Shown: positions 1 to 9,080 of the stretch, piece by piece | Numbering within the stretch: the stretch's first letter is position 1 | How the letters are laid out: each line of letters opens with the position of its first letter | From: Bradyrhizobium algeriense | GTDB lineage: Bacteria; Pseudomonadota; Alphaproteobacteria; Rhizobiales; Xanthobacteraceae | Assembly: GCF_036924595.1 (NCBI RefSeq) | Contig: NZ_JAZHRV010000001.1 | Location: forward strand, 2,418,001 to 2,482,000 | Reading direction: 5' to 3' | Length of the DNA stretch: 64,000 bases | Made by a program: the position numbers and the translations under genes | Notes under the pieces: model-generated | What the model was told of the DNA's origin: nothing | The model's input: the letters and a program-made list of their open reading frames with translations, nothing else | Databases searched by the model: none

Positions 1-789
1 ATCAGGCGTCGCCGGCACCACGTGCACGATGCGATAGCCGCGCACTTTCAATTCGTGCAGAATTCTCGGCAGCGCCGTGACCGTGCGCGCCTGAATGTCG
101 TGCAGCAGCAGGATGCCTTTCCCTTTGGCCTCCAGTCGCTTGATCGCGAGCTCATAGACGCGCGCGGCGGACACGTCGCGCCAGTCGTCGGCGGGAAAAT
201 CGGCGCTCCAGACCTGAAGTCCTTTGGAGCGTGCAAATTGCTCGATCCCGTCGTTGGTGCGCAGGCCGGGAATGCGCAGGAACGGCGCGGGCGCGGTGCC
301 GTCGGCCAGCGCCGCGGTCACCGATGCGATGCCCTGTTCGATCTCTTGTTTGGAGCGGTCGAGTGGCAGGCGATCCATGCCGCCCGGATGGTTCTGGGTG
401 TGGGTGGCCACCGTGTGGCCGGCGTCACGCACCCTGCGCACGCCTTCGGGATTGGCGTGCGCCTGGCTTCCGACCAGGAAGAAGGTCGCCTTGGCGCAAT
501 GGGCGGCGAGAATGTCGAGGATCTGGTTAGAGTATTTCGGCAGCGGACCATCATCGAAGGTCAGCACCACCTCATGGTCTTCGAGCGGCAGCGTCTTGCC
601 ATATTGCATGGTGCCGATGATGGGATGGGCGCGCGGATCGACCACGATGGTGCGTGACGTGCCGATGGCGTCGGGATGACCTGGGCAACCGGCGGCCGAC
701 GCAGTTTGCGCAGTGACAGAGGTCAACAGGCCCACGCACATGGCGGTCCAAGGACGCCGCAGAAGCTCCCCAAATACGCTAGTGATCAT
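1..789 (-). CDS. Polysaccharide deacetylase, NodB-homology type (3' end outside window)
   Basis: Secreted or periplasmic carbohydrate esterase 4 family enzyme that removes acetyl groups from a polysaccharide. The frame is open from the ATG at 789 down to base 1, so the C-terminus is missing (263 codons present). An N-terminal hydrophobic stretch (about residues 14-33) ending in A-S-A-A looks like a signal peptide. The CE4 motifs are visible: TFDDGP near residues 77-82 (catalytic and metal Asp), H-T-Q-N-H at 130-134 (the H-x3-H metal pair), and an R-I-P-G motif 3 further on. It lies directly downstream of a second, clearly related deacetylase on the same strand, with 157 bp between them. The substrate (chitin-like, peptidoglycan or exopolysaccharide) cannot be told from sequence. 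Confidence 0.88.
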   Translation of the reverse strand, partial: MITSVFGELLRRPWTAMCVGLLTSVTAQTASAAGCPGHPDAIGTSRTIVVDPRAHPIIGTMQYGKTLPLEDHEVVLTFDDGPLPKYSNQILDILAAHCAKATFFLVGSQAHANPEGVRRVRDAGHTVATHTQNHPGGMDRLPLDRSKQEIEQGIASVTAALADGTAPAPFLRIPGLRTNDGIEQFARSKGLQVWSADFPADDWRDVSAARVYELAIKRLEAKGKGILLLHDIQARTVTALPRILHELKVRGYRIVHVVPATPD

Positions 790-946
790 AGAACCCCGGC
801 TTCATTCCAAGAACACGCACCAAGAGCACGCAACGGCTTACATCTGGCGCCATGAATGCCGCCTTAATCACCTGAGTTCTACACCTAATTTGGCTTCGGG
901 GGCGTGATCCGGACCGCAGAACCGCGTCAGCCGAATAGATCGTGAT

Positions 947-1741
947 CTAATGTGCTTTGCCGGACACGGTTTTAGCACCTGCCGGGACCAGATGGACCAC
1001 GCGGTAATGGTTGTCGCGGAGGTAGCGCAGGAAGGCCGGCAGCATGGCAGCGGTCTGCGCCTTGGGATCGTGCAGCAGGATGATGCCCTTGCGGGCGACT
1101 TGCAGCCGCTCGGTGAGCAGCTTCAACTGCTGTGCCGGCGTCATCGGCATCCAGTCGCTGGCCCAGAGGTCGGCGCCGAACACGGCGATGCCGCGCTTTT
1201 GCAGGACGTCCAGCGTCGCGGGCGTCATATCAAAAAAAGGAAAGCGAAAGAACGGCGTGCTCGAGGTCGTGGTGGCCATTCCGTGCAGCGCCGTCTCGAC
1301 CGCCGCGATGCCCTTGTCGATCTCGCCGATGGCCGCCTCCGGCTTCATGTATTTCAGATTGTGGTGGGTCCAGGTGTGGTGCGCGATCGTATGACCCTCG
1401 GCCGCCAATCTTCGCACCAGGTTGGGATGTTCGGAGGCTGGTTTCCCAATCAGGAAGAAGGTGGCGTGCACGCATTCATGCGCCAGCGCCGCCAGCACTT
1501 TCGGCGTCGTGCCGGGCCACGGTCCGTCGTCGAAGGTCAGCACGACCTCGTGATCTTCCAATGGAAGGGTCTGTGGAAAGCTCTTGAGGCCCACGCGCGG
1601 GTAGGTAGCGGCGTCCACCGCGAGAACGCGCGAGGTGCCGAGCGCATCTTTGCGGCTGCAATCGGCGGCCTCTGCCGCCGTAACGAAGGTCATCAATGCA
1701 GCGACCGCCGAGCACAGCGCGGCGCTTAAATTTCGGGTCAT
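947..1741 (-). CDS. Polysaccharide deacetylase, NodB-homology type (tandem paralogue)
   Basis: 264-residue CE4 family deacetylase with an apparent signal peptide (residues 1-26, cleavage near A-E-A-A). Motif 1 is TFDDGP at 69-74, motif 2 is H122-T-W-T-H126, motif 3 is R-F-P-F-F. The block preceding motif 1 (LPLEDHEVVLTFDDGP) is identical to that in the neighbouring downstream gene, so the two arose by tandem duplication. A conserved L-L-H-D near the C-terminus matches the usual CE4 motif 5 His. Start at 1741 is the only ATG that keeps the signal peptide. The divergent mgtE begins about 100 bp upstream. The substrate is unknown. Confidence 0.9.
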   Translation of the reverse strand: MTRNLSAALCSAVAALMTFVTAAEAADCSRKDALGTSRVLAVDAATYPRVGLKSFPQTLPLEDHEVVLTFDDGPWPGTTPKVLAALAHECVHATFFLIGKPASEHPNLVRRLAAEGHTIAHHTWTHHNLKYMKPEAAIGEIDKGIAAVETALHGMATTTSSTPFFRFPFFDMTPATLDVLQKRGIAVFGADLWASDWMPMTPAQQLKLLTERLQVARKGIILLHDPKAQTAAMLPAFLRYLRDNHYRVVHLVPAGAKTVSGKAH

Positions 1742-1846
1742 TTGCGGTCGGGCATATTTGGCATTGCGCTGGGTGTTGCCGATTAGGTAAGCGTGCGGCG
1801 TAACTCAGACAAGTTCCCTCAATCTGTCAAACCGGCGAGGCGTGGC

Positions 1847-3280
1847 ATGGCCGAGAATATCGACGTTGCCCAAGCCGAGGCGCGATCTGCGCAAGGCTCC
1901 GTGCTCGACCATCTGCCGATGCGAGACGAGGAGGGGCAGCTCCGCCATGAGTTTGTCGAAGAAATCACGCGCGCCATCCACGCCGCCGACCGGCCGCTAT
2001 TGTGCGAGGTGGTGGCGGAACTTCACGAGGCCGATCTCGGTGATTTGATCGGGGCCCTTGAAGCCGAGGACCGCGTCACGCTGGTCGAACTGACCGGCAC
2101 CGATTTCGACTTCTCGGCGCTGAACGAGGTCGATGATTCCGTCCGCGAGGAAATCCTCGAGGAACTCGAGCCGGAGACGGTCGCGGAGGGCGTTCGCGAA
2201 CTGGAATCCGACGACGCCGTCCAACTGCTCGAAGGGCTCGACCAGGAGGACAAGGCGGAGATCCTCGAAAAGCTGCCGCCGTCCGAGCGCGTCGCGCTGG
2301 AGCGGAGCCTGCTTTATCCGGAGAATTCCGCAGGCCGGCGGATGCAGTCGGAGTTCATCGCGGTGCCGCCGGACTGGACCGTTGGCCAGGCGATCGACTA
2401 CATGCGCGACACGCCCGATCTGCCGGACCGGTTTTACGAGATCTACGCGGTGGATTCCGAAAAGCACTGGCAGGGTGCGGTCTCGCTCGACACGCTGCTG
2501 CGGGCGCGGCGACCGGTGCAGATCGCCGACCTGATCGATGAAGACCGCCGCCGCGTCTCCGTGCTGGACGACCAGGAAGAAGTCGCGCGGATGTTCGGCA
2601 AGTACAATCTGGTCGCGGCCCCCGTGGTCGATACCACCAACCGCCTGGTCGGCGTCATCACTATCGACGACGTCGTTGACGTCATCGAGGAAGAGGCCGA
2701 CGAAGACCTGAAGGCGCTCGGCGGCGTCACCAGCGACGAAGAACTGTCCGACAGCGTCTGGACCATCGCGCGCGCCCGCTTCAACTGGCTGCTGGTCAAT
2801 CTGGCGACCGCGTTTCTGGCGTCCTCCGTGCTCGGCCTGTTCGAAGGCCAGCTCGAAAAGATGGTGGCGCTCGCTGTGCTGGCGCCGATCGTGGCGAGCC
2901 AGGGCGGTAACGCCGCGACCCAGACCATGACCGTGGCGGTGCGGGCGCTGGCCACCCGCGAACTCGGTTCCAAGAACGCGTTGCGCGTGGTTATGCGCGA
3001 AGCCATGGTCGGCCTCGTCAACGGGCTCGCCTTTGCCGTGATCACGGGCGTCGCCGCGGTGGCGTGGTTCAAGATCCCGGGGCTCGGCATCGTGATCGGG
3101 CTTGCGATCATCTGCAACCTGGTGGCCGGCGCGCTTGGCGGCATCCTGATCCCGATGGTGCTGGAACGGGTGCGCGCCGACCCCGCGGTGGCGTCGGGAA
3201 CCTTCGTCACGACGATTACCGACGTGGTCGGCTTCTTCTCGTTTCTCGGTATTGCCACGCTGTGGTTCGGGCTCAGGTAG
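1847..3280 (+). CDS. mgtE: Magnesium transporter MgtE
   Basis: Inner-membrane Mg2+ channel of the MgtE/SLC41 family. The order is an acidic cytoplasmic MgtE_N superhelical domain (about residues 30-145), a tandem CBS pair (about 150-270), then five transmembrane helices. The hallmark P-I-V-A-S-Q-G-G-N-A-A-T-Q stretch of the pore helix is present, and the acidic N-domain and CBS pair form the Mg2+-sensing gate in this family. I chose ATG 1847 because a GGCGAGG sequence sits about 8 nt upstream. An in-frame GTG at 1793 would add 18 residues and cannot be excluded. No M-box-like leader could be recognised in the short upstream gap. Confidence 0.93.
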   Translation: MAENIDVAQAEARSAQGSVLDHLPMRDEEGQLRHEFVEEITRAIHAADRPLLCEVVAELHEADLGDLIGALEAEDRVTLVELTGTDFDFSALNEVDDSVREEILEELEPETVAEGVRELESDDAVQLLEGLDQEDKAEILEKLPPSERVALERSLLYPENSAGRRMQSEFIAVPPDWTVGQAIDYMRDTPDLPDRFYEIYAVDSEKHWQGAVSLDTLLRARRPVQIADLIDEDRRRVSVLDDQEEVARMFGKYNLVAAPVVDTTNRLVGVITIDDVVDVIEEEADEDLKALGGVTSDEELSDSVWTIARARFNWLLVNLATAFLASSVLGLFEGQLEKMVALAVLAPIVASQGGNAATQTMTVAVRALATRELGSKNALRVVMREAMVGLVNGLAFAVITGVAAVAWFKIPGLGIVIGLAIICNLVAGALGGILIPMVLERVRADPAVASGTFVTTITDVVGFFSFLGIATLWFGLR

Positions 3281-3321
3281 CGCCTCATTTATCGTTAATC
3301 GGGCCTTAACGCGCTTGCCCG

Positions 3322-3693
3322 ATGATGTTGGCTCACGAGGTCGACATGCAGCGCTTGCGGCTGAAAGCGGATGGACGGATCGTCGAACTGCGGGACGGGC
3401 AGGAGTTCCCGCTTGCGCCGGAGATGCCCGAGCCCGCGCTTGCAATGCCCGTCATGCCTGACGCAACGCCGGGCGAAACGGGCACGCTGCCAGCCGTGCG
3501 GGATCTTCGCCGTCGCGCGCAGCTGACGCAGATCGAATTCGCGGCACGGCTCGGCGTGCCCGTCGAAACCATCCGGAATTGGGAGCAGGGCAAGCGTGTG
3601 CCCCGAGGGCCGGCGCGGGCGTTGCTCGCCGTGATCGCCCATTCGCCGGAAACCGTTTTCGCAGCGCTTGCCACGGAACCGGAGCCCGTCTAG
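3322..3693 (+). CDS. XRE-family helix-turn-helix protein
   Basis: 123 residues. The C-terminal half (about 55-112) is an HTH_3/XRE domain with the signature RAQLTQIEFAARLGVPVETI and then R-N-W-E-Q-G-K. The N-terminal 50 residues (MQRLRLKADGRIVELRDGQEF onward) look like an antitoxin-type N-terminal extension, as in HigA/NadS-like proteins, but no toxin gene adjoins it: mgtE ends 41 bp upstream and an aldo/keto reductase follows. It is therefore a likely solitary DNA-binding regulator of unknown target. Two adjacent ATG codons (3322, 3325) are possible starts. Confidence 0.75.
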   Translation: MMLAHEVDMQRLRLKADGRIVELRDGQEFPLAPEMPEPALAMPVMPDATPGETGTLPAVRDLRRRAQLTQIEFAARLGVPVETIRNWEQGKRVPRGPARALLAVIAHSPETVFAALATEPEPV

Positions 3694-3771
3694 TTCGCGG
3701 TTTGACGCGTTTTCTTCCCGCAACCGCATCCATCCCGCGCAGGACCTCGCTCGAAAACCCTATCTGTTGGC

Positions 3772-4638
3772 ATGGCCGTTTCCACAGCCCATAATGGGGC
3801 CGGTCCGCGGATACAACCGATGCTGTTTGTCGAAGCCAATGGCGCAAAAATCCCGGCGATCGGGCTGGGCACCTGGGAATTGCGTGGACGCGCCTGCGCG
3901 CGTCTCGTCGAGCAGGCATTGCGGCTCGGCTATCGCCACATCGACACCGCGCAGATGTACGACAACGAACGCGAGGTCGGCGAGGGCCTGCGCCTTGCCG
4001 GCGTCAAGCGCGATCAGGTCTTCCTCACCACCAAGATCTGGCCCTCGCATTTCGCGCCCCACGATCTGGAGCGTTCGGCCAAGGAAAGCCTGGTGCGGCT
4101 GCGCCTGACCGAGGTCGACCTGCTGCTGCTGCACTGGCCGAACCCGCAGGTGCCGCTGGTGGAGACGCTCGGCGCGCTGGCGCGGGTCAGGCAGCAGGGG
4201 CTCGCGCGGCATATCGGCGTCTCCAATTTCACCGTGGCCCTGATCGAGGAGGCGGTGGCTTTATGTCCGCAACCGCTGCTGTGCGACCAGGTCGAGTACC
4301 ATCCCTATCTTGACCAAACCAAGGTGAGGGAGGCCTGCGCGCGCCACGGCATGGCGCTGGTGGCGTATAGTCCGGTCGCCAGGGGCCGCATCAAGAGTGA
4401 CCGCGCCTTGCAGCGGATCGGCGACCGCTATCGCAAGACGGCGGCGCAAATCTGCCTGCGCTGGCTGGTGCAGCAGGGCGTAGCGGCCATCCCGCGAACG
4501 TCGAAACTCGAGCGGCTCTCGGAGAACATCGAGATCTTCGATTTCGAGCTGTCGGAAGAGGACATGCAGCAGATTTCCGCCATGGGCAGCGCCGGCGGCA
4601 GGCTCACGGATTTCGGTTTCGCGCCGAAATGGGATTGA
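3772..4638 (+). CDS. Aldo/keto reductase (AKR, 2,5-diketo-D-gluconate reductase-like)
   Basis: NADPH-dependent carbonyl reductase with a TIM-barrel fold. The catalytic tetrad can be followed: D58 (in H-I-D-T-A), Y63 (Q-M-Y-D-N-E), K88 (T-T-K-I-W-P) and H121 (L-L-H-W-P). The C-terminal cofactor-binding I-P-R-T-S-K is also present. Most relatives begin close to the residues M-L-F-V-E-A-N-G, so the ATG at 3820 may be the true start; the ATG at 3772 adds 16 residues. Neither has a convincing ribosome binding site. The physiological substrate is not evident. Its end overlaps the leader of the next gene on the same strand. Confidence 0.9.
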   Translation: MAVSTAHNGAGPRIQPMLFVEANGAKIPAIGLGTWELRGRACARLVEQALRLGYRHIDTAQMYDNEREVGEGLRLAGVKRDQVFLTTKIWPSHFAPHDLERSAKESLVRLRLTEVDLLLLHWPNPQVPLVETLGALARVRQQGLARHIGVSNFTVALIEEAVALCPQPLLCDQVEYHPYLDQTKVREACARHGMALVAYSPVARGRIKSDRALQRIGDRYRKTAAQICLRWLVQQGVAAIPRTSKLERLSENIEIFDFELSEEDMQQISAMGSAGGRLTDFGFAPKWD

Positions 4639-4700
4639 GGAGCTGCGCCGCCCGACGCTATGCTGGCGGCCAGGGGAATATCGAACATCGTTTTGATGCG

Positions 4701-5525
4701 ATGGAGCTGCGGCGGTTCATATCTACTGACCTCACGGCGTCGGCGATCGCGCATGTGTCGCTGCTGACGCTGGTGTTGCTGTTTTCCGAGGTGCATCCGT
4801 TCGGCGCAGTGACCGCCGAGCAGATCCCGGTCGAGATCGTGACCCCGCAAGAGCTTGCCGAGAAGCAAGCGCCTCCCGACGAGCCGCCTGCCGAAAACAA
4901 GCCGGAACCGGCGCCGTCGCCACAGCCTGATTTCTCCTTGCTCGACAAGCCTGCCGCTGCCACGGCACCCCCGCCGGCCGCACCGTCTGCGCCTGCCGCG
5001 CGGCCGCAGAAGCAGGCCGCGCTCGACACGCCGCCCGCGACGCCGTCGCCATCACAACCGGCGGCGCCGGCCTACAAGCCGCCCGAGCCGGATATCTCGA
5101 TCAAGTATCAGGTGCTGCTCGGCCTGCCGCCCGACCTCTCACCGGCGCCGCCGGCTCCCGCGCAAGGGCGCAACAAGGGCGACGACAATTTTGATGCGCC
5201 GGCGACCGAGGCTGCCGATATCTCGAGCACGCTGATCGCGGCATTCCGGCGGCACCTCAAGACCTGCTCGAAACTGCCGGCCTCGCTGTCGGGCGCCGAC
5301 GACGTCAAGGTCAAGCTGCGCGTGTTGATGACACCGGACGGCAGGCTCGCCGCCGAACCGATCCTGATCGAAGCCAGTGCCTCGATGAAGGGACCGTTGC
5401 TGATGCAGGGCGCGATCCGCGCGCTGCAGGCCTGCCAGCCTTACGCGATGCTGCCGGCCGACCGCTACGGCGAATGGAAAGTGCTCGACCTCAGCTTCAC
5501 GCCGCAGGATTTTTCTGCATCCTGA
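4701..5525 (+). CDS. TonB/TolA-like envelope protein with Pro-rich periplasmic linker
   Basis: 274 residues with the layout of TolA/TonB energy transducers: a short cytoplasmic N-terminus, one membrane helix (about residues 10-28), a long Pro/Ala-rich periplasmic linker (about 40-165) and a globular C-terminal domain (about 185-272). The C-terminal domain reads like TolA/TonB_C, with pairs such as V-K-L-R-V-L-M-T-P-D-G-R-L and conserved Cys residues. No tolQ/R or exbB/D genes adjoin it. An upstream in-frame start at 4629 would add 24 residues without hydrophobic content; the ATG at 4701 puts the membrane helix at the usual place. Its partner is unknown. Confidence 0.7.
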   Translation: MELRRFISTDLTASAIAHVSLLTLVLLFSEVHPFGAVTAEQIPVEIVTPQELAEKQAPPDEPPAENKPEPAPSPQPDFSLLDKPAAATAPPPAAPSAPAARPQKQAALDTPPATPSPSQPAAPAYKPPEPDISIKYQVLLGLPPDLSPAPPAPAQGRNKGDDNFDAPATEAADISSTLIAAFRRHLKTCSKLPASLSGADDVKVKLRVLMTPDGRLAAEPILIEASASMKGPLLMQGAIRALQACQPYAMLPADRYGEWKVLDLSFTPQDFSAS

Positions 5526-5550
5526 TTTGTTTGACGCGCCCTGGAGCGCG

Positions 5551-6228
5551 CTAATTCCCCATCGCCCGCCACGCGTTCGATGCAAATTGCCGCCGCCAGG
5601 TCACGATGACGACCAGCGCGGTTGTCGCCAGCAATATCCAGGGGCTGACGAACCAGCCGAGATAGCCGAGCGCGAAGAAGAACGCGCGCTGGCCGCGGTT
5701 GAAATGCCGCCCCGCCGCCTCGAACAGGCGCGTCGTGCGCATCACATGGGCTTCGGCTTCCGCCGTGTCGCGCTGTGACGACGGCGGCATCGCGCCGAGC
5801 AGGATCGCGACATAGTTGAACAGGCGGTACGACCAGGCGAATTTGAAGAAGGCGTAGATGAAGATCAGGATCAGGCCGACGCATTTGATTTCCCACAGCG
5901 CAGGCGAGGGGGTGAGGTCGACCGGCAGTTCACGCAGCACGGCCAGCGCATCGTTGGTCGCCCGCAACAATGCGAGCCCGCCGCCGATCGCGATCAGGCT
6001 GGTGGAGGCGAAGAAGGCGGTGCCGTTCTGCAGCGAGGCCATGATCTGCATGTCGACCATGCGCGCCTCGCGGTCGAGCATGTTCCGCACCCAGACCTCG
6101 CGAAAGCGGTTCATGCGCGCCGACAGGCTGTCGCGGCCGTAAGCCGTGTGCTCGAGCGTGAAGCCGTAGGCCAGCCATTCCACGACGAAGAACGCGACGG
6201 CGGCGATATCGACCCAATAGGCGCCCAT
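5551..6228 (-). CDS. DUF599 family membrane protein
   Basis: 225-residue integral membrane protein matching DUF599, a family with no established function. Hydrophobic segments lie near residues 4-22, 72-92, 115-135 and 180-205. The family-typical N-terminal motif after the first helix (R-D-S-L-S-A-R-M-N-R-F-R) and the N-G-T-A-F-F-A-S-T block are present. The ATG at 6228 is chosen because it places the first helix at the N-terminus; the frame stays open further upstream but without plausible protein. It is divergent from the glutathione transferase gene with about 100 bp between. Confidence 0.85.
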   Translation of the reverse strand: MGAYWVDIAAVAFFVVEWLAYGFTLEHTAYGRDSLSARMNRFREVWVRNMLDREARMVDMQIMASLQNGTAFFASTSLIAIGGGLALLRATNDALAVLRELPVDLTPSPALWEIKCVGLILIFIYAFFKFAWSYRLFNYVAILLGAMPPSSQRDTAEAEAHVMRTTRLFEAAGRHFNRGQRAFFFALGYLGWFVSPWILLATTALVVIVTWRRQFASNAWRAMGN

Positions 6229-6328
6229 GTGGCGAGATCCCCGATGGTGGCAGGCAATCGTGATGTACAGGTTGAATGCGTGCGGCGCACTATGGCAAGA
6301 TGCCGGTCGCAACAGGATTTCCCCGCAA

Positions 6329-6985
6329 ATGTTGAAACTGGTCATCGGCAACAAGAATTATTCGTCATGGTCGATGCGGCCATGGCTGGCGCTGCGCGCC
6401 AATGACATCCCGTTCGAGGAAGTGTTCATCCCGCTCTACACCGACGACAAGGCGGACAAGGACCGGATCCTGAGCTTTTCCCGCGCGGGCAAGGTGCCGA
6501 CGCTGATCGATGGCGACGTCACGGTGTGGGACTCGCTTTCGATCATCGAATATCTCGCCGAGAAATTCCCGCAAGCGACGCTGTGGCCGGAAGACCGCGC
6601 GCGCCGGGCGCATGCGCGCTCGATTTCGGCGGAAATGCATTCGGGATTCATGCCGCTGCGCAATGAATGCGGCATGAACCTGCACCGTCCGGTCGGCGCG
6701 GTCGATCTGTCGGATGACGCACGTGCCAATGTGGCGCGCGTTCAGGAGATCTGGGCCGATTGCCACAGCCGTTACGGCAAGGAAGGACCGTTCCTGTTCG
6801 GCGCATTTGGCGGCGCGGATGCGATGTTCGCGCCGGTGGTGCATCGCTTCCGCACCTATGCGATCGAGGTGAGGGGCGAGGCGCGGCACTATTTCGATGC
6901 GATGATGTCCTTGCCGGCATTCCAGGAATGGACCCGCGCCGGCCTTGCTGAAACGCTTGTCATCGAACGGTTCGAAACGGTCTGA
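6329..6985 (+). CDS. Glutathione S-transferase family protein
   Basis: 218 residues with a thioredoxin-like N-terminal domain (about 1-80) and an all-helical C-terminal domain. The start of the protein (I-G-N-K-N-Y-S-S-W-S-M-R-P) is typical of a bacterial zeta-like/YfcF-type GST subgroup, with Ser residues at the place of the catalytic Ser/Cys. V-P-T-L-I-D-G-D then W-D-S-L-S-I-I-E-Y is the glutathione-binding cis-Pro and E-S-type motif. The ATG at 6329 aligns with the family N-terminus. It probably conjugates or isomerises small electrophiles; the substrate is not predictable. Confidence 0.9.
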   Translation: MLKLVIGNKNYSSWSMRPWLALRANDIPFEEVFIPLYTDDKADKDRILSFSRAGKVPTLIDGDVTVWDSLSIIEYLAEKFPQATLWPEDRARRAHARSISAEMHSGFMPLRNECGMNLHRPVGAVDLSDDARANVARVQEIWADCHSRYGKEGPFLFGAFGGADAMFAPVVHRFRTYAIEVRGEARHYFDAMMSLPAFQEWTRAGLAETLVIERFETV

Positions 6986-7263
6986 TTTCGGGTGCGGGCA
7001 CGTGGCCGGGCGGGGTGCCAGGACTCGCCGCAGCTCGCGGCATTCTGTCCTGTATTGGGAAAGACGGCCTGAATATTAGGCAGGCGGATTCCCGGGAACC
7101 GCCAAAATTACCGCTTATCGTCCTGAAAAACATGCAGAATTTGCGCATTTGCCATGCCTCGATGTTGCTGGCTTTTGGGCGACCGGCTGTGCTAGGTTGC
7201 CATAGGGTTCTCAAGTCGGCCGAAAGCTAGCGGGACCGTGAGCGCGGCCGGCGTTCTTGCGTG

Positions 7264-7467
7264 ATGGAGAGGGCGTTGAAGCATAAGTACTCCGTTGGAG
7301 AGACTGTCTATTTTACTGCCAGCAATGTTGCCCGTCCGGCCGCCAGTGGCACCTATGAGGTGATCCGGCTGTTGCCGACCGACGGCGACGATTGTCAGTA
7401 TCGCATCAAAAGCTCGACCGAAGCTTTCGAACGGGTCGCCAAGGAAAGCCAGCTCGCAATTTCCTGA
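7264..7467 (+). CDS. Small conserved hypothetical protein
   Basis: 67-residue soluble protein. The composition (V-G-E-T-V-Y-F, then S-G-T-Y-E-V-I-R-L-L-P and D-C-Q-Y-R-I-K-S) suggests a small beta-barrel reminiscent of SH3-like folds. I recall close relatives annotated as hypothetical across Bradyrhizobium, which supports a real gene. The ATG at 7264 is preceded in frame by a GTG at 7261. It stands alone with 278 bp of untranslated DNA before it, in which no other gene was seen. The function is unknown. Confidence 0.7.
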   Translation: MERALKHKYSVGETVYFTASNVARPAASGTYEVIRLLPTDGDDCQYRIKSSTEAFERVAKESQLAIS

Positions 7468-7619
7468 AACAGTTGTGTGCAAGTAGTCGGCTGACGAAGT
7501 TCCACCTTTGGTTGCCGTCAAAAGGCCTCGTTCGCGGAAACATTCTGCCGAAAAGCGAATGCAGCAATGCCGCATTCGTCTTTCGATTGCGTTTGATGCT
7601 GCGTTGAGGGACACCGCGC

Positions 7620-8585
7620 ATGGACTGGGCCTGGGCTGCTTCGCTGGATTACATCTGGCACTCGCCGAACCTTCCGTTGTACCTGACGCTGGTCACGGCC
7701 TGCTTTGTCGGGATCATCGTTCTGATCACGCTGCTGCGCTCGGAGAGATCCGTGGCCAACGGCGTGCTGGCGCTCATCACGCTGCTCGCGGTCGGGACCG
7801 CCGGGGCCGTGACCTTCCGCGGCTTCGGCACGCCAAACGTGGTTCAGTCGACGGAGACGCGTCCGGTTCAGACGGCGACCGCGCCATTGCCGCAGCTTTC
7901 CTGCATTGATGAACTGGCCGGCGATGCCGTCCTCGCCGCGTGCGAGAAGGCGCTGTTCGGTTCGGCCGAGTCGGTGGCTGCGGCCGTGACCTACGCCGCC
8001 TCGCAGATTACGCTGCTGACCTCGCTCGGAGATGTCGCCACAGCGAACAAGGGCGCCGGCTCCGATCTGCTGGCGCTGCGCCGCGCCGTCGAGCGCGACC
8101 GTTACGGGTTGATGGCCTATGTGCTGACGGTGCGGGACCGCTGTATGCCATCGTCCTGCCGCGCCTTCCGCTCGCTGACCGAGACGCGCCAGATTGCGGC
8201 CAACATGGAAGACCGCGTCTATGAAAGCCTGGTCATGCGCCATGCGGCGACGTGGAACACGCCGCAGGCCGCGACGGGCATGATCGCGGCGCTGCCGCCG
8301 TCGGTCCCCACGGGCAAGCCCACCAACGCGGAATTCCCGACCTCGGCGTCCACCCCGCCGGTCAACATCATGACGCCCGAGCCGCCGCTGGGGGCCGCGC
8401 CGAAGCCGTCGTCAGCCGCGGCTGCGCCGGCGTCACCTGCCGCGCCGCGTTCGGCCGCGGCGCCATCGCCGCCGGCGCAGACCGCCGCCAAGAAGCCGCC
8501 GCCGGCGCCGAAGCGGCCGTCCTCGGCGGCGCCGGTCCAGCTCGCGCCGTCGGGTTCGGCGCCCGCAGCTGATAACAACGAGTGA
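7620..8585 (+). CDS. Hypothetical membrane protein with Cys-bearing domain and Ala/Pro-rich tail
   Basis: 321 residues. Two hydrophobic helices lie near the N-terminus (about 18-38 and 46-65), followed by a Cys-containing helical region (about 85-205: S-C-I-D-E-L, A-A-C-E-K-A, D-R-C-M-P-S-S-C) and a low-complexity Ala/Pro/Ser tail (about 235-321). The four Cys in the presumed periplasmic part could form disulfides. The tail is reminiscent of cell-envelope linkers. I do not recognise a named family. A DUF1489 gene follows 40 bp downstream on the same strand. Confidence 0.7.
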   Translation: MDWAWAASLDYIWHSPNLPLYLTLVTACFVGIIVLITLLRSERSVANGVLALITLLAVGTAGAVTFRGFGTPNVVQSTETRPVQTATAPLPQLSCIDELAGDAVLAACEKALFGSAESVAAAVTYAASQITLLTSLGDVATANKGAGSDLLALRRAVERDRYGLMAYVLTVRDRCMPSSCRAFRSLTETRQIAANMEDRVYESLVMRHAATWNTPQAATGMIAALPPSVPTGKPTNAEFPTSASTPPVNIMTPEPPLGAAPKPSSAAAAPASPAAPRSAAAPSPPAQTAAKKPPPAPKRPSSAAPVQLAPSGSAPAADNNE

Positions 8586-8625
8586 TCTTTCCAAAGCGCG
8601 CGCAGGCCGCTACATCGGCGGGATC

Positions 8626-9066
8626 ATGCCGCTTCATCTCATCAAGCTTGCCGTCGGCTGCGAGTCAGTCAAGGAACTCAAGGGCTGGGTTGCCGAACGC
8701 ATGGCGACCGCCAAGAAAAAGGGCCTGCCGCTTCGTCACGTCCACATCACACGGATGACGCCGAAACGCGACGCGGAAATCCTCGCCGGCGGCTCGCTCT
8801 ATTGGGTGATCAAGGGCGAAATCGCCGCGCGCGAAAAGATCATTGCGATCGAGCCGTTCCGCGACAAGGACGGTATCGGGCGGTGCCGCCTTGTGATGCA
8901 GCCCAAGGTGTTTGCGGTTTCGCCGCGACCGATGCGCCCGTTCCAGGGCTGGCGCTACCTCGCCGAGGATGCCGCGCCACCGGACCTCACCAAATCCTCA
9001 GCCGCCAGCGTGGCGGCGATGCCGGAACCGATGCGGCGCGAATTGCGCGATCTGGGCCTGCTCTGA
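8626..9066 (+). CDS. DUF1489 family protein
   Basis: 146-residue soluble protein matching DUF1489, a family common in alphaproteobacteria with no known function. Recognisable blocks are H-L-I-K-L-A-V-G-C near the N-terminus, H-V-T/I-R-M-T-P-K-R in the first third, L-Y-W-V-I-K-G in the centre, and P-F-Q-G-W-R-Y-L in the C-terminal third. It lies 40 bp after the membrane protein gene and converges with panC, whose stop is only 14 bp away. Confidence 0.85.
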   Translation: MPLHLIKLAVGCESVKELKGWVAERMATAKKKGLPLRHVHITRMTPKRDAEILAGGSLYWVIKGEIAAREKIIAIEPFRDKDGIGRCRLVMQPKVFAVSPRPMRPFQGWRYLAEDAAPPDLTKSSAASVAAMPEPMRRELRDLGLL

Positions 9067-9080
9067 CCGAACTCCCACCC

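Noticed and set aside
1742..1846. M-box magnesium riboswitch before mgtE
   Set aside because: The gap is only about 100 bp and no conserved M-box elements could be recognised.
1997..3445. Long minus-strand frame opposite mgtE
   Set aside because: Antisense of the acidic MgtE N-domain and CBS domains; no motif.
3322..3693. Antitoxin of a toxin-antitoxin pair
   Set aside because: No small toxin gene is adjacent on either side.
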